A stretch of DNA of 46,171 nucleotides from Pseudomonas fluorescens (GCF_902497745.1 NZ_CABVHJ010000003.1:1-46171); one strand, 5' to 3'. Counted from the stretch's first letter, positions 9,210-17,533 are shown. Program-made: numbers and translations. The notes: a model not told the origin generated them from the sequence alone.

Positions 9210-9516
9210 GCAGCCATCACGAGCACTGGTGTCGGTGAACGTACACACTAGACCTTGCGACCTGTATTGGAGACGCTGCATGTCGATACCCCTGACATTC
9301 GACTTACGGAAGTCGACAGCCAATACGGATACGCTGGGTACTAGCGTTCGGAATGGAAAGACGAGATAACTGCTTCACAAACGTCGGCGAATGGGCGAAT
9401 CATGCCCCCACCTTCGACGAGACAACTTGTCAAAAAGCATGCGGGGGGACAAATGGGGGAACAAAACAGCCAAGCACAAAAAAGCCCCGTAAAAACGGGG
9501 CCTTTTAGTAGAATTT
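9210..9516. other. Non-coding junction next to the tRNA-Ser 3' end
   Basis: No supported gene and no integrase remnant was seen in any frame. It contains a perfect hairpin TCGACTT-ACGG-AAGTCGA at 9299-9316. It also holds two near-direct repeats, GGGGGACAAA (9444-9453) and GGGGGAACAAA (9455-9465), that could be recombinase arm sites, and the tRNA terminator. This is where an element-chromosome junction is expected if an element used the tRNA 3' end as attachment site. Confidence 0.45.
9478..9502 (-). terminator. Rho-independent terminator of the tRNA-Ser gene
   Basis: On the minus strand GCCCCG pairs with CGGGGC around a 6-base loop and is followed by seven T residues. It ends 15 bases after the tRNA 3' CCA, the normal place for a tRNA terminator. 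Confidence 0.85.
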
Positions 9517-9605
9517 GGCGGTGAAGGAGAGATTCGAACTCTCGATACAGTTTCCTGTATACACACTTTCCAGGCGTGCTCCTTAAGCCACTCGGACACT
9601 TCACC
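9517..9605 (-). tRNA. tRNA-Ser (anticodon GGA)
   Basis: An 89-nt class II tRNA on the minus strand. The acceptor stem GGTGAAG pairs with CTTCACC, followed by discriminator G and an encoded CCA (TGG at 9517-9519 on the plus strand). The anticodon loop reads CTGGAAA with anticodon GGA (plus-strand bases 9569-9571), which reads UCC/UCU serine codons. The T arm is GAGAG-TTCGAAT-CTCTC, and the long variable arm (TACAG-GAAA-CTGTA) is typical of tRNA-Ser. The accessory DNA lies on its 3' side, so the gene is the likely attachment site of an integrative element, whose copy keeps the tRNA whole. Confidence 0.97.
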
Positions 9606-9643
9606 GTATCTCTTCAAACATGTTCTGTCTGTCGAGGCGCGCT

Positions 9644-9672
9644 AATGTAGTCGAAAGCTTTTGCGATGGCAA
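9644..9672 (-). promoter_or_regulatory. Sigma-70 promoter of tRNA-Ser
   Basis: Read on the minus strand: -35 TTGCCA, a 17-base spacer, then -10 TACATT, followed by a GC-rich discriminator (AGCGCGCC). The start point would be about 30 bases before the tRNA. A GC-rich discriminator is usual for stringently controlled stable-RNA promoters. Confidence 0.65.
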
Positions 9673-9816
9673 ACTTTTTTTCAGAATTTTCATGCGGTTA
9701 AGAGAAGAAGTGGTTTCGTCGACCGTCAGGCCATGGCAAACCGGCCAATCTTCGGTGGAGGTGACCCTTCTATATAGAAGCAGAATGCCTCGCCACGCTG
9801 GCTACGCCGGGAAACG

Positions 9817-9836
9817 GTGACTGGCGGGTCAGTCAC
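9817..9836. promoter_or_regulatory. Inverted repeat upstream of the crotonase gene, candidate operator
   Basis: GTGACTG (9817-9823) and CAGTCAC (9830-9836) form a perfect 7-bp inverted repeat with a 6-bp spacer, 64 bases before the start of the enoyl-CoA hydratase-like gene. It could be a binding site for a dimeric regulator or an RNA hairpin in the leader. No matching regulator gene lies beside it. Confidence 0.3.
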
Positions 9837-9900
9837 GGCGCTTTACCTGACCTGCGGCGGTGGGTAACGTCTGCCCATCTTTCTTACAAGGAATAGCGTC

Positions 9901-10590
9901 ATGAGTGAGTTGATTTCCTACCACCTCGAAGACGGTATCGCGACACTGACCTTGAGCAATGGCAAGGTCAATGCCATTTCTCCGGACGTGATCGCGGCAT
10001 TCAACGCGGCGCTGGATCAAGCAGTGACTGATCGTGCCATCGTGATCATTACCGGCCAGCCAGGGATTCTGTCCGGCGGCTACGATCTGAAAGTGATGAC
10101 CGCCGGCCCTAAAGAAGCCGTGGCGCTGGTCACTGCCGGTTCGACGTTGGCGCGTCGCCTGCTCTCTCACCCGTTCCCTGTCATCGTTGCTTGCCCGGGT
10201 CATGCTGTGGCAAAAGGCGCTTTCATTCTGTTATCTGCCGACTACCGTATCGGCGTCGACGGTCCGTTCAGCATCGGCCTAAACGAAGTGCAGATCGGCA
10301 TGACCATGCACCACGCAGGTATCGAACTGGCTCGTGATCGTCTGCGTCGTTCGGCGTTCCACCGCTCGGTGATCAACGGCGAGATGTTTGATCCGCAAAG
10401 TGCGGTGGATGCCGGTTTCCTCGACAAGGTGGTTTCCGCCGAGGAGTTGCAAGGTGCCGCCCTCGCCGCTGCGCGTCAGTTGAAGAAGATCAACATGCTC
10501 GCGCACAAAAACACCAAGTTGAAAGTGCGCAAGGCGCTGCTGGAAACCCTGGATAACGCGATCATCCAGGATCAGGAACATCTCGGTTAA
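9901..10590 (+). CDS. Crotonase / enoyl-CoA hydratase family protein
   Basis: A 229-residue member of the crotonase superfamily, which acts on CoA thioesters in the cytoplasm. The N-terminal fold shows the usual order: TLSNGKVNAISPDV, then VIITGQPGILSGGYDLKVM (first oxyanion-hole segment), then ACPGHAVAKGAFILLSADYRI (second), then IGLNEVQIGMTM. The catalytic Glu pair of true enoyl-CoA hydratases is not fully clear, since the Glu at NEVQIG is present but the AxGGGxE Glu is replaced in AKGAFIL, so the exact substrate is open. AAGGA precedes the ATG at good spacing. It stands alone as the first core gene after the tRNA and ends in a good terminator. Confidence 0.88.
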   Translation: MSELISYHLEDGIATLTLSNGKVNAISPDVIAAFNAALDQAVTDRAIVIITGQPGILSGGYDLKVMTAGPKEAVALVTAGSTLARRLLSHPFPVIVACPGHAVAKGAFILLSADYRIGVDGPFSIGLNEVQIGMTMHHAGIELARDRLRRSAFHRSVINGEMFDPQSAVDAGFLDKVVSAEELQGAALAAARQLKKINMLAHKNTKLKVRKALLETLDNAIIQDQEHLG

Positions 10591-10613
10591 CCACAGACAC
10601 ATGCGATAAAGAA

Positions 10614-10641
10614 AAGCCCGACCATCGTGTCGGGCTTTTTC
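10614..10641 (+). terminator. Rho-independent terminator after the crotonase gene
   Basis: AGCCCGAC and GTCGGGCT form an 8-bp stem with a short loop, followed by TTTTTCTT, 24 bases past the stop codon. Confidence 0.9.
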
Positions 10642-10806
10642 TTGCTCGCTCGGTTGAAGACGCCGTGGCTGCTCTAGGACGGGTCTGACAAGCAAGTCTG
10701 AAACATGCGCTTAAACATCGGCTATCTCCGCACTCTATAGCGGCAATTGCCGAAAACAGTGCACATCCGTACACTGCGCCACCTTTTGTCCCGGTGGGGC
10801 CTGAAA

Positions 10807-11529
10807 ATGCTGTTCGTGTTTCGTATGTTATTGATGGGCCTGCACTTTATTCTGGCGGGCGTGCTCGGGGTGATCCTCGGGATCTGCCGTCCGTTCAATC
10901 CGGACAACAGCCGTCTGTGCGCCCGCCTCTACGCATTGCCAGCCATGTGCATTTTGCGCCTGCGGGTGAAAACGGACGTCAGTGGTTTGATGAACAAGCC
11001 TGACAGCTGCGTGATCATCGCCAACCATCAGTCCAACTACGATCTGTTTGTGTTCGGCAACGTCGTGCCCCGCCGTACCGTGTGCATCGGCAAAAAGAGC
11101 CTGAAATGGGTACCGCTGTTCGGGCAATTGTTCTGGCTGGCCGGCAATGTGTTGATCGACCGTGGCAATGCGCACAAGGCGCGCCAGTCGATGTTGACCA
11201 CCACCAACACCCTGCAGAACCAAGACACTTCGATCTGGGTATTTCCGGAAGGTACGCGCAACCTCGGTGAAGATTTGCTGCCCTTCAAGAAAGGCGCGTT
11301 CCAAATGGCGATTGCCGCCGGTGTGCCGATCGTTCCGGTTTGCGTCAGCAGCTACATCAAGCACATGCGCCTGAATCGCTGGCACAGTGGAAAAATCCTC
11401 ATACGCTCGTTGCCGGCGATTCCTACAGCCGGACTGACCATGGATGACATGCCCATGCTCATCAATCAATGCCGCGAGCAGATGCGCGAGTGCATCGATT
11501 CGATGGATCGACAGCTACAAGCCGCGTGA
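10807..11529 (+). CDS. plsC: 1-acyl-sn-glycerol-3-phosphate acyltransferase
   Basis: PlsC-type acyltransferase (240 aa) that converts lysophosphatidate to phosphatidate at the inner membrane. The family blocks are present: NHQSNYD (the HX4D catalytic motif, residues 73-79), GKKSLKWVPLFG (block II), WVFPEGTRNLGE (block III) and GVPIVPVCVSS (block IV). A hydrophobic N-terminal segment (MLFVFRMLLMGLHFILAGVL) anchors it. The frame extends 20 codons further up to a TTG at 10747. I chose the ATG at 10807 because it starts the membrane segment directly and has GGTGGGG upstream. It is a single gene between two terminators. Confidence 0.93.
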   Translation: MLFVFRMLLMGLHFILAGVLGVILGICRPFNPDNSRLCARLYALPAMCILRLRVKTDVSGLMNKPDSCVIIANHQSNYDLFVFGNVVPRRTVCIGKKSLKWVPLFGQLFWLAGNVLIDRGNAHKARQSMLTTTNTLQNQDTSIWVFPEGTRNLGEDLLPFKKGAFQMAIAAGVPIVPVCVSSYIKHMRLNRWHSGKILIRSLPAIPTAGLTMDDMPMLINQCREQMRECIDSMDRQLQAA

Positions 11530-11535
11530 AAAGCA

Positions 11536-11560
11536 AACCTGCCCTGTGCGGGTTTTCTTT
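11536..11560 (+). terminator. Rho-independent terminator after plsC
   Basis: AACCTGC and GCGGGTT pair (one G-U) around CCTGT and are followed by TTCTTTT, just 7 bases past the plsC stop. Confidence 0.8.
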
Positions 11561-11663
11561 TGCCCTGTGAACTGTGCAGATTTCACTGACTCTCAAGCAG
11601 CGACACGGCTAAGCTGAAGCCTTGCATTCCCTGCCACCTGCCAAGAAGAAGTGAATCACCACC

Positions 11664-12635
11664 ATGGGTCGAGTTGTTGCTGCTGCGGTGTACAGCGCAG
11701 GCAAGAAAGTCACCAATATTAGCCTCGACGAAGGCGCCGCCTGGGCCGCGAAAACCGGACATTTTGTCTGGATCGGTCTGGAAGAGCCGGACGCTCAAGA
11801 ACTGTCCAATCTGCAACGTCAGTTCAACCTGCACGAACTGGCCATCGAAGATGCTCTGGAAAAACACAGTCGACCGAAGCTGGAAACCTTTGGCGACGCA
11901 TTGTTTATCGTCACCTACTCGCCTATACGCGAAAACGGCGTTCTGCAATTTATCGAGACGCACATCTTTGCCGGTAAGGGCTACATCATCACCGCGCGTA
12001 ACGGCCACTCCGCGTCCTACGCCCATGTCCGCCAACGCTGTGAGGCGCGTCCACTGTTGCTGGAGCATGGGGAAGATTTCGTACTTTATGCGTTGCTCGA
12101 TTTCGTCATCGAGAACTACCAACCCGTGGGCGAAGCGATCCACGCCGAAATTGATGAGCTGGAGCGCAACGTGTTGTGTAGCGCGTTGAATGAGCGTGAC
12201 ATTCAGAAGCTGCATGGCTTGCGCCGTGACGTTGTACGCCTGCGCCGGTACGCGGCGCCGATGGTGGAAATTGGCGAGGAACTGCAGAAGCTGAGCTTCC
12301 CGTTTATCGACAAGAACATGCGCCCGTACTTCCGTGATGTGCAGATCCACGTCACGCGGCAGATGGAAGACCTGAGCACGCTGGCCGACATTGCCAGCCA
12401 GACCATTGAGATTGGGGTATTGCTCGAGGCCTCACGGCAAAGCGTGGTGCAGCGCAAGTTCGCTGCCTGGGCGGCAATTCTGGCGTTTCCGACGGCGGTG
12501 GCGGGAATTTACGGGATGAACTTCCAGAACATGCCGGAGCTGAGTTGGCATTACGGCTATTTCGGTGTGCTGGGGTTTATTACGGTGGGGTGTGTGAGTT
12601 TGTGGGCGAGTTTCAAGAAGTCCGGATGGTTGTAA
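11664..12635 (+). CDS. corA: CorA family magnesium/cobalt transporter
   Basis: A 323-residue CorA-type divalent cation channel of the inner membrane. A long soluble, helix-rich N-terminal domain (residues 1-250, with the willow-helix region EASRQSVVQRKFAAWAA) leads into the first membrane helix, which ends in the YGMNF signature (Gly-Met-Asn selectivity motif, near 283-287). A short periplasmic loop (NMPELSWHYGYF) and the second helix (GVLGFITVGCVSLWASF) follow, with the usual basic tail KKSGWL. The acidic loop residues between the helices are those expected in the family. It stands alone on the plus strand and is followed by a REPIN. It may be a second CorA copy, as pseudomonads often have several. 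Confidence 0.93.
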   Translation: MGRVVAAAVYSAGKKVTNISLDEGAAWAAKTGHFVWIGLEEPDAQELSNLQRQFNLHELAIEDALEKHSRPKLETFGDALFIVTYSPIRENGVLQFIETHIFAGKGYIITARNGHSASYAHVRQRCEARPLLLEHGEDFVLYALLDFVIENYQPVGEAIHAEIDELERNVLCSALNERDIQKLHGLRRDVVRLRRYAAPMVEIGEELQKLSFPFIDKNMRPYFRDVQIHVTRQMEDLSTLADIASQTIEIGVLLEASRQSVVQRKFAAWAAILAFPTAVAGIYGMNFQNMPELSWHYGYFGVLGFITVGCVSLWASFKKSGWL

Positions 12636-12658
12636 CGAAGACCGAGTTGTCTGGAACA

Positions 12659-12733
12659 TTCGCGAGCAGGCTCGCTCCCACATTGATCGGTGGCGCACCG
12701 AAAATTTAATGTGGGAGCGAGCCTGCTCGCGAA
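12659..12733. repeat. REPIN (GTGGGAGCGAGC family), copy 1
   Basis: Two inverted REP sequences (TTCGCGAGCAGGCTCGCTCC and its reverse) flank a 27-base middle. It lies between the 3' ends of convergent corA and the amidotransferase gene. Confidence 0.92.
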
Positions 12734-12743
12734 GCTTTTGGCT

Positions 12744-13466
12744 TTAGACAGTTTCTGGCTTGTGCGCGACAAAGCGCATCATCCACTCTGCAACCGTGGC
12801 GCCGTGATGTTCCTGCTCGAGGCTGGCCACACCCTTGGTGTAAATCTGCGAACCCAACGCTTCCTGACGCAAATCAAGCAGCGCACGCGAATAATCGTGG
12901 ATGAACTCCGGGTGCCCCTGGAAGCAGAGTACCTGGTCATTGATGTGATACGCCGCGAACGGGCAGAAATCGCTGGAAGCTATGACCGTAGCGTTTTCCG
13001 GCAACGCAGTGACCTGATCCTGGTGACTGATCAGCAGTGTTAGCTCCTCGCGTACCGGACTCATCCACGGAGCCTTGGCCGCGAGTTTGTAGTTGTGAGT
13101 GCCAACACCCCAACCCTGCGTCGCACGCTCGCTCTTGCCACCGAGCAACAGCGCCAGCAGTTGATGGCCGAAGCACACGCCGAGCAGTTTGTCGCCACGC
13201 TCGTAACGCGTCAGCAGGTATTCCTTGAGGGTCTGAATCCACGGATCAGTACCGAACGAGTCAGCCTTGCTGCCGGTGACCAGGTACGCGTCGAAGGTTT
13301 GATCGTCGCTCGGGTATTCGCCCTGCATCACGTTGTAGACGCTGAACTCGGCGGCAATCGGTTGCTGCGAGAACAGGCGCTGGAACATCTGCCCGTAACC
13401 CTGATATTGATCGACCAGTTCCGGACGCAGGATGTCGGTTTCCAGAATGCAGATGCGTAGCGACAT
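12744..13466 (-). CDS. Class I glutamine amidotransferase (GMP-synthase-like)
   Basis: A 240-residue class I glutamine amidotransferase domain protein. The catalytic Cys is in GVCFGHQLLALLLGG, and the partner His and Glu are in CFQGHPEF with the downstream helix; these match the triad of the GuaA/PuuD-like fold. The oxyanion segment LVTGSKADSFG is also present. The frame is open for 22 codons more upstream, but ATG at 13466 starts the conserved MSLRICILETD strand and is preferred. Family members release ammonia from glutamine or cleave gamma-glutamyl compounds; the partner enzyme or substrate is unknown. It is a single gene that starts 93 bases downstream of the fadB-like gene on the same strand. 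Confidence 0.88.
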   Translation of the reverse strand: MSLRICILETDILRPELVDQYQGYGQMFQRLFSQQPIAAEFSVYNVMQGEYPSDDQTFDAYLVTGSKADSFGTDPWIQTLKEYLLTRYERGDKLLGVCFGHQLLALLLGGKSERATQGWGVGTHNYKLAAKAPWMSPVREELTLLISHQDQVTALPENATVIASSDFCPFAAYHINDQVLCFQGHPEFIHDYSRALLDLRQEALGSQIYTKGVASLEQEHHGATVAEWMMRFVAHKPETV

Positions 13467-13558
13467 AAAAAATACCTGACACGTGATGGGAATAATGAAC
13501 ACCCCAGAGCCTGCCTTGAAACACCCTGGCAAGGCAAGCCCCGGAATGCTCGTTGCCC

Positions 13559-15703
13559 TTAGAACATTTCACCTTTCGCGGCTTTATCCAGCAGCAACTC
13601 AGGCGGCGCGAAACGCTCGCCATACTGCTCGGCCAGATACTGCGCGCGAGCGACGAAATCCTTCACCCCGTATTGGTTGATGAACTGCAACGCACCGCCC
13701 GTCCACGCGGCAAAACCGATACCAAAGATCGAACCGACATTGGCGTCCGCCGTCGAAGTCAGCACACCTTCCTCAACACAGCGCACGGTTTCGATGGCTT
13801 GTACAAATAGCAGCCGATCACGCACATCCTTGGGCGAAATCTGCCCGTCGACCTTCTCGAAACGCTCCTTCAGTTCTGGCCACAAATGTTTCTGTGCACC
13901 CGCCGGGTAATCGTAAAAACCGCCACCCGCCGCTTTGCCCGGGCGCTTGTATTCATTGAGCAGCAAGTCAATCACGGCGAAGGCCGGGTGCTCAATCAGC
14001 GATTTCCCTTCTGCTTGTAGGTCCTTGGCAGTTTGCTGACGGATATGGCTCATCAGGCTGAGGGAGACTTCGTCGGAGATCGCCAGAGGTCCGACCGGCA
14101 TCCCGGCCTTGCGCGCTTCGGTCTCGATCATTGGCGCGCTCACGCCTTCGCCGAGCATGGCAATGCCTTCATTGGTGAACGTGCCGAATACCCGCGAGGT
14201 AAAGAAGCCGCGGCTGTCGTTGACCACAATCGGGGTCTTCTTGATTTGCAGAACGAAATCGAAACCTCGAGCCAGGGTTTCATCGCTGGTCTGCGCACCT
14301 TTGATGATTTCCACCAATGGCATTTTCTCTACCGGACTGAAGAAATGCAGACCGATGAATTTTCCAGGATCAGGCACAGCCTTTGCCAGCCCGGTAATAG
14401 GCAGCGTCGATGTATTCGAGGCGATAACAGCTTCGGCGCCGACAATTTGCTGGGCGGCAGAGGAAACCCTGGCCTTGAGATCGCGATCTTCAAACACCGC
14501 TTCGATGATCAGATCGCAACCCGCGAGGTCCGCATCACTTTCGGATGGGGTAATGCGCGCCAGCACCTCATCACGCTTCGAAGCCTCCATCTGTCCGCGA
14601 GCGACTTTCTTGTCCAGTAACGCTGCAGAATGAGCTCTGCCTTTTTCGGCGGCAGCCAGATTGACATCCTTGAGCACCACTTCAATACCCGCCGAAGCAC
14701 TGACAAAGGCAATCCCCGCGCCCATCATCCCTGCGCCAAGCACGCCGACCTTACGCGTGACATACGGCGCAACGCCCTGCGGCCGCGAACCTCCGGCGTT
14801 GATCTCGTTGAGCTGAAACCAGAACGTGCCGATCAGGTTTTTCGAGATCTGCCCGGTGGTCAGTTCGGTGAAGTAACGGGTTTCGATCAGATGTGCAGTG
14901 TCGAAATCGACCTGAGCGCCCTCGACTGCCGCGCAGAGGATTTTCTCCGGCGCTGGCATTGTGCCTTGGGTCTTGCTGCGCAGAATCGATGGCGCAATCG
15001 CCAGCATCTGCGCGACTTTCGGGTTCGATGGCGTGCCGCCCGGAATCTGATAACCCTTCACATCCCAGCGCTGCACTGCCGTCGGATTGGCAACGATCCA
15101 GGCGCGCGCCTTGGCCAGCAATTCATCGCGGTTCGCCGCCAGTTCATCATTCAAACCCGCCTGCAACGCCTGTTGCGGACGCACTTTCTTGCCTTCGAGC
15201 AAATACGGCAGCGCCTTCTCGATGCCCAGCATGCGCACCATGCGCACCACCCCGCCGCCGCCCGGCAACAGGCCAAGGGTCACTTCCGGCAGACCGAGTT
15301 GCACCGATGCATCGTCCAGCGCCACGCGATGATGACAGGCGAGGCAGATTTCCCAACCGCCGCCCAACGCCGCGCCGTTGATCGCCGCGACTACCGGTTT
15401 GCCGAGGGTCTCCAGGGTGCGCAATTGTGCTTTGAGGGTCAGCACCATGTCGTAGAAGGCTTTGGCTTCAGGCTTGCCGACCTTGATCAGCTCATTGAGG
15501 TCGCCGCCGGCAAAGAAGGTTTTCTTTGCCGACGTAATGATCACCCCGGCAATGTTGTCTTTTTCCGCCACCAGCCGGGCGACGCATGCGGCCATGGCCT
15601 CGCGGTACACGGCGTTCATGGTGTTGGCGCTCTGGCCCGGCATGTCCATGGTCAGCACGACGATAGCGTCCTGGCCTTTTTCGTAACGAATGGCTTCGCT
15701 CAT
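13559..15703 (-). CDS. FadB-like multifunctional protein: enoyl-CoA hydratase / 3-hydroxyacyl-CoA dehydrogenase
   Basis: A 714-residue two-part beta-oxidation enzyme. Residues 1-190 are a crotonase domain, with KKTFFAGGDLNEL and INGAALGGGWEICLA as oxyanion segments, the latter with the first catalytic Glu, and the second Glu in LPEVTLGLLPGGGG. From about 320 comes the dehydrogenase with a Rossmann motif VGVLGAGMMGAGIA, then SNTSTLPITGLA, then GLHFFSPVEKMPLVEII with the catalytic His and Glu, and a C-terminal helical domain. It hydrates trans-2-enoyl-CoA and oxidises the 3-hydroxyacyl-CoA with NAD+. The thiolase gene lies 24 bases upstream, so the pair supplies the last three steps of a beta-oxidation cycle. 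It is not the classic fadBA order and may act on special acyl chains. Confidence 0.93.
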   Translation of the reverse strand: MSEAIRYEKGQDAIVVLTMDMPGQSANTMNAVYREAMAACVARLVAEKDNIAGVIITSAKKTFFAGGDLNELIKVGKPEAKAFYDMVLTLKAQLRTLETLGKPVVAAINGAALGGGWEICLACHHRVALDDASVQLGLPEVTLGLLPGGGGVVRMVRMLGIEKALPYLLEGKKVRPQQALQAGLNDELAANRDELLAKARAWIVANPTAVQRWDVKGYQIPGGTPSNPKVAQMLAIAPSILRSKTQGTMPAPEKILCAAVEGAQVDFDTAHLIETRYFTELTTGQISKNLIGTFWFQLNEINAGGSRPQGVAPYVTRKVGVLGAGMMGAGIAFVSASAGIEVVLKDVNLAAAEKGRAHSAALLDKKVARGQMEASKRDEVLARITPSESDADLAGCDLIIEAVFEDRDLKARVSSAAQQIVGAEAVIASNTSTLPITGLAKAVPDPGKFIGLHFFSPVEKMPLVEIIKGAQTSDETLARGFDFVLQIKKTPIVVNDSRGFFTSRVFGTFTNEGIAMLGEGVSAPMIETEARKAGMPVGPLAISDEVSLSLMSHIRQQTAKDLQAEGKSLIEHPAFAVIDLLLNEYKRPGKAAGGGFYDYPAGAQKHLWPELKERFEKVDGQISPKDVRDRLLFVQAIETVRCVEEGVLTSTADANVGSIFGIGFAAWTGGALQFINQYGVKDFVARAQYLAEQYGERFAPPELLLDKAAKGEMF

Positions 15704-15727
15704 AACAAGGTTCCTTGTATTCGGGGC

Positions 15728-16933
15728 TCAGAGGCGTTCGATGATGGTGGCAATGCCCATACCGCCGCCGACGCACAGCGTCGCCAGGCCATAGCGCAGA
15801 CGCCGGGCTTGCAGCTCATCGAGCAAAGTGCCGAGGATCGCGCAACCGGTGGCGCCCAGCGGGTGGCCCATGGCAATCGAGCCGCCGTTGACATTGACCT
15901 TATCGGGATCGACAGCCATGTCTTTGATGAACTTCAGCACCACCGAAGCGAACGCTTCGTTGACCTCGAACAGATCGATATCCTCTACGCGCAATCCAGC
16001 CTTGGCCAACGCCTTGCGGGTGGCCGGCGCAGGACCGGTGAGCATGATGGTCGGGTCGGTGCTGGTGACCGCTGTGGCGACAATGCGCGCCCGAGGTTGC
16101 AGGCCCAGCGCCCGCCCTTTGGCTTCAGAGCCAATCAACATCAGCGCCGCGCCATCGACGATCCCGGAACTATTGCCCGGCGTGTGTACGTGATTGATCC
16201 GCTCGACATGGCTGTAGACCCGCAGCGCCGTCGCGTCAAAACCCATTTGGCCGATCATTTCAAAACTCGGTTTGAGCTTGCCCAAGCCTTCAAGGGTCGA
16301 CTCGGCACGAATGAATTCATCGTGATCGAGCAGGATGATGCCGTTCTGGTCCTGCACCGGCACCAACGACTTGTTGAACGAGCCATCAGCCCGTGCCCGT
16401 GCGGCTTTCTGTTGCGAGTGCAGTGCGTAGGCATCGACGTCCTGACGACTGAAGCCTTCCAGCGTGGCGATCAGGTCCGCGCCAACACCTTGCGGGGTGA
16501 AATGACTGTGCAGATTGGTCTGCGGATCCAGCGCCCAGGCGCCGCCATCGCTACCCATCGGTACCCGCGACATCGACTCGACACCGCCGACCACCACCAG
16601 ATCTTCGAAACCTGAGCGCACTTTCATCGCGCCGAGGTTGACCGCTTCCAGTCCCGAGGCGCAGAAACGGTTGATCTGCACACCGGCAACGCTGACATCC
16701 CAATCGGCCACTTGCACCGCGGTCTTGGCGATGTCCGAGCCTTGATCGCCAATGGGCGTGACGCAGCCGAGTACCACGTCATCGACCTGGCTGGTGTCCA
16801 GCGCAGTCCGCGCTTGCAGCGCGGTCAGCAGGCCGGCGACCAGATTCACCGGTTTGACGCTGTGCAGAGCGCCATCGGCCTTGCCTCTGCCACGGGGCGT
16901 GCGTAGCGCATCGAATATCAAAGCTTGGGTCAT
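15728..16933 (-). CDS. Acetyl-CoA C-acyltransferase (thiolase)
   Basis: A 401-residue thiolase that cleaves 3-ketoacyl-CoA to acetyl-CoA and a shortened acyl-CoA, in the cytoplasm. The nucleophilic Cys is in [15 protein letters not shown], the catalytic His in [17 protein letters not shown], and the second Cys in [14 protein letters not shown] at the C terminus, all in the normal places. The frame is open for 29 codons more to a TTG, but ATG at 16933 begins the typical [17 protein letters not shown] start. It is the first gene of a two-gene operon with the FadB-like protein. A perfect TGAACCGGTTCA palindrome lies 133 bases upstream. Confidence 0.95.
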   Translation of the reverse strand: MTQALIFDALRTPRGRGKADGALHSVKPVNLVAGLLTALQARTALDTSQVDDVVLGCVTPIGDQGSDIAKTAVQVADWDVSVAGVQINRFCASGLEAVNLGAMKVRSGFEDLVVVGGVESMSRVPMGSDGGAWALDPQTNLHSHFTPQGVGADLIATLEGFSRQDVDAYALHSQQKAARARADGSFNKSLVPVQDQNGIILLDHDEFIRAESTLEGLGKLKPSFEMIGQMGFDATALRVYSHVERINHVHTPGNSSGIVDGAALMLIGSEAKGRALGLQPRARIVATAVTSTDPTIMLTGPAPATRKALAKAGLRVEDIDLFEVNEAFASVVLKFIKDMAVDPDKVNVNGGSIAMGHPLGATGCAILGTLLDELQARRLRYGLATLCVGGGMGIATIIERL

Positions 16934-17065
16934 GTCGTCCTCGAACCTGTGCGGTGAGTGATTTCTTGTACCTTCACTCTTGGCCCAAGCCGTCGTGGAT
17001 TCAATGACCACAGCGCTCAATACGCTTGACGCACACGCTCAGACGGACGGTCGTCGGCGGCTGGG

Positions 17066-17077
17066 TGAACCGGTTCA
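17066..17077. promoter_or_regulatory. Perfect 12-bp palindrome, candidate operator of the thiolase operon
   Basis: TGAACCGGTTCA is its own reverse complement and lies 133 bp before the thiolase start. Such palindromes often bind TetR- or MerR-type regulators of acyl-CoA metabolism. No such regulator gene is adjacent. Confidence 0.3.
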
Positions 17078-17303
17078 GGTCAGCGAGTTGTCTAGCCAGC
17101 GGGCGGCAAAGAAGCTGGCAATAAGCCTCATGCCTTTTTTATCGCAATTAACCACAGCTCCATATGAAATGGATCTAAGCCAAGCGTGACGCGGGCCCTA
17201 AGGTAGTACATGTACGTCAGGGTCGTCGGGTTTTGCCGAGGCCGACGTTCTTCAACAGGAAGTGCAGCGCTTGCCGTCATGGATATGCAGGCAAGCATCA
17301 GGA

Positions 17304-17311
17304 AATAACAA
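17304..17311 (+). promoter_or_regulatory. Crc/Hfq catabolite-activity motif before the small peptide gene
   Basis: AATAACAA fits AAnAAnAA, the A-rich motif at which Hfq with Crc represses translation in Pseudomonas. It lies 16 bases before the start codon, next to AAAGG. The 15-base block GGAAATAACAATAAA around it recurs exactly before the purine permease at 40751. Confidence 0.45.
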
Positions 17312-17327
17312 TAAAGGCGGTCAAGCC

Positions 17328-17423
17328 ATGTTCAAACAACCGAAAGTTCGTCAAGCAGGGCTCATTCTTTTCGCCACGACGCTGTTGTTGATTTTGCCGA
17401 ATCTGACCAAGGTCATCGGCTGA
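17328..17423 (+). CDS. 31-residue single-span membrane peptide
   Basis: A tiny open frame with a good start: ATG preceded by AAAGGCGG. It has a basic N terminus (FKQPKVRQ), one hydrophobic stretch (AGLILFATTLLLILP) long enough to span the membrane, and a short tail ending in KVIG. This is the normal build of a bacterial membrane microprotein. A Crc/Hfq-type motif at its ribosome site suggests regulated translation. It is too short for standard gene finders. No function can be given. It lies 110 bases before a cytochrome c gene on the same strand, with a GC-rich hairpin (17463-17484) between them. Confidence 0.6.
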   Translation: MFKQPKVRQAGLILFATTLLLILPNLTKVIG

Positions 17424-17533
17424 ATCGAGCGGCAGGTGCTGTTTATCGCCACTGAAAATGTGACTGGCCCGCTACCCGGGCCAGCGCGGCTGTGCCAATC
17501 TTTGCGCACTCCCACGACATGGACGGCGATCAT

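Larger units (their letters stand above)
16934..17327. other. Promoter region between thiolase operon and small peptide gene
   Basis: A divergent gap without other genes. It contains the palindrome TGAACCGGTTCA (17066-17077), a GTACATGTAC palindrome (17206-17215) and a GCTTGCC/GGCAAGC stem-loop (17269-17296). An AATAACAA motif (17304-17311) lies before the small gene at 17328. Confidence 0.5.

Noticed and set aside
9341..9617. Minus-strand frames of 80-87 codons across the tRNA
   Set aside because: They read through the tRNA-Ser gene and its terminator and show no integrase remnant.
12659..12733. CRISPR-like repeats
   Set aside because: The repeated GAGCGAGC units are inverted pairs scattered between genes, which are REPINs; no regular repeat-spacer array is seen anywhere in the window.
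14630..16615. 661-codon plus-strand frame
   Set aside because: It is fully antisense to the FadB-like and thiolase genes. The protein is rich in His, Arg and Gln with no family features, a usual shadow in high-GC DNA.
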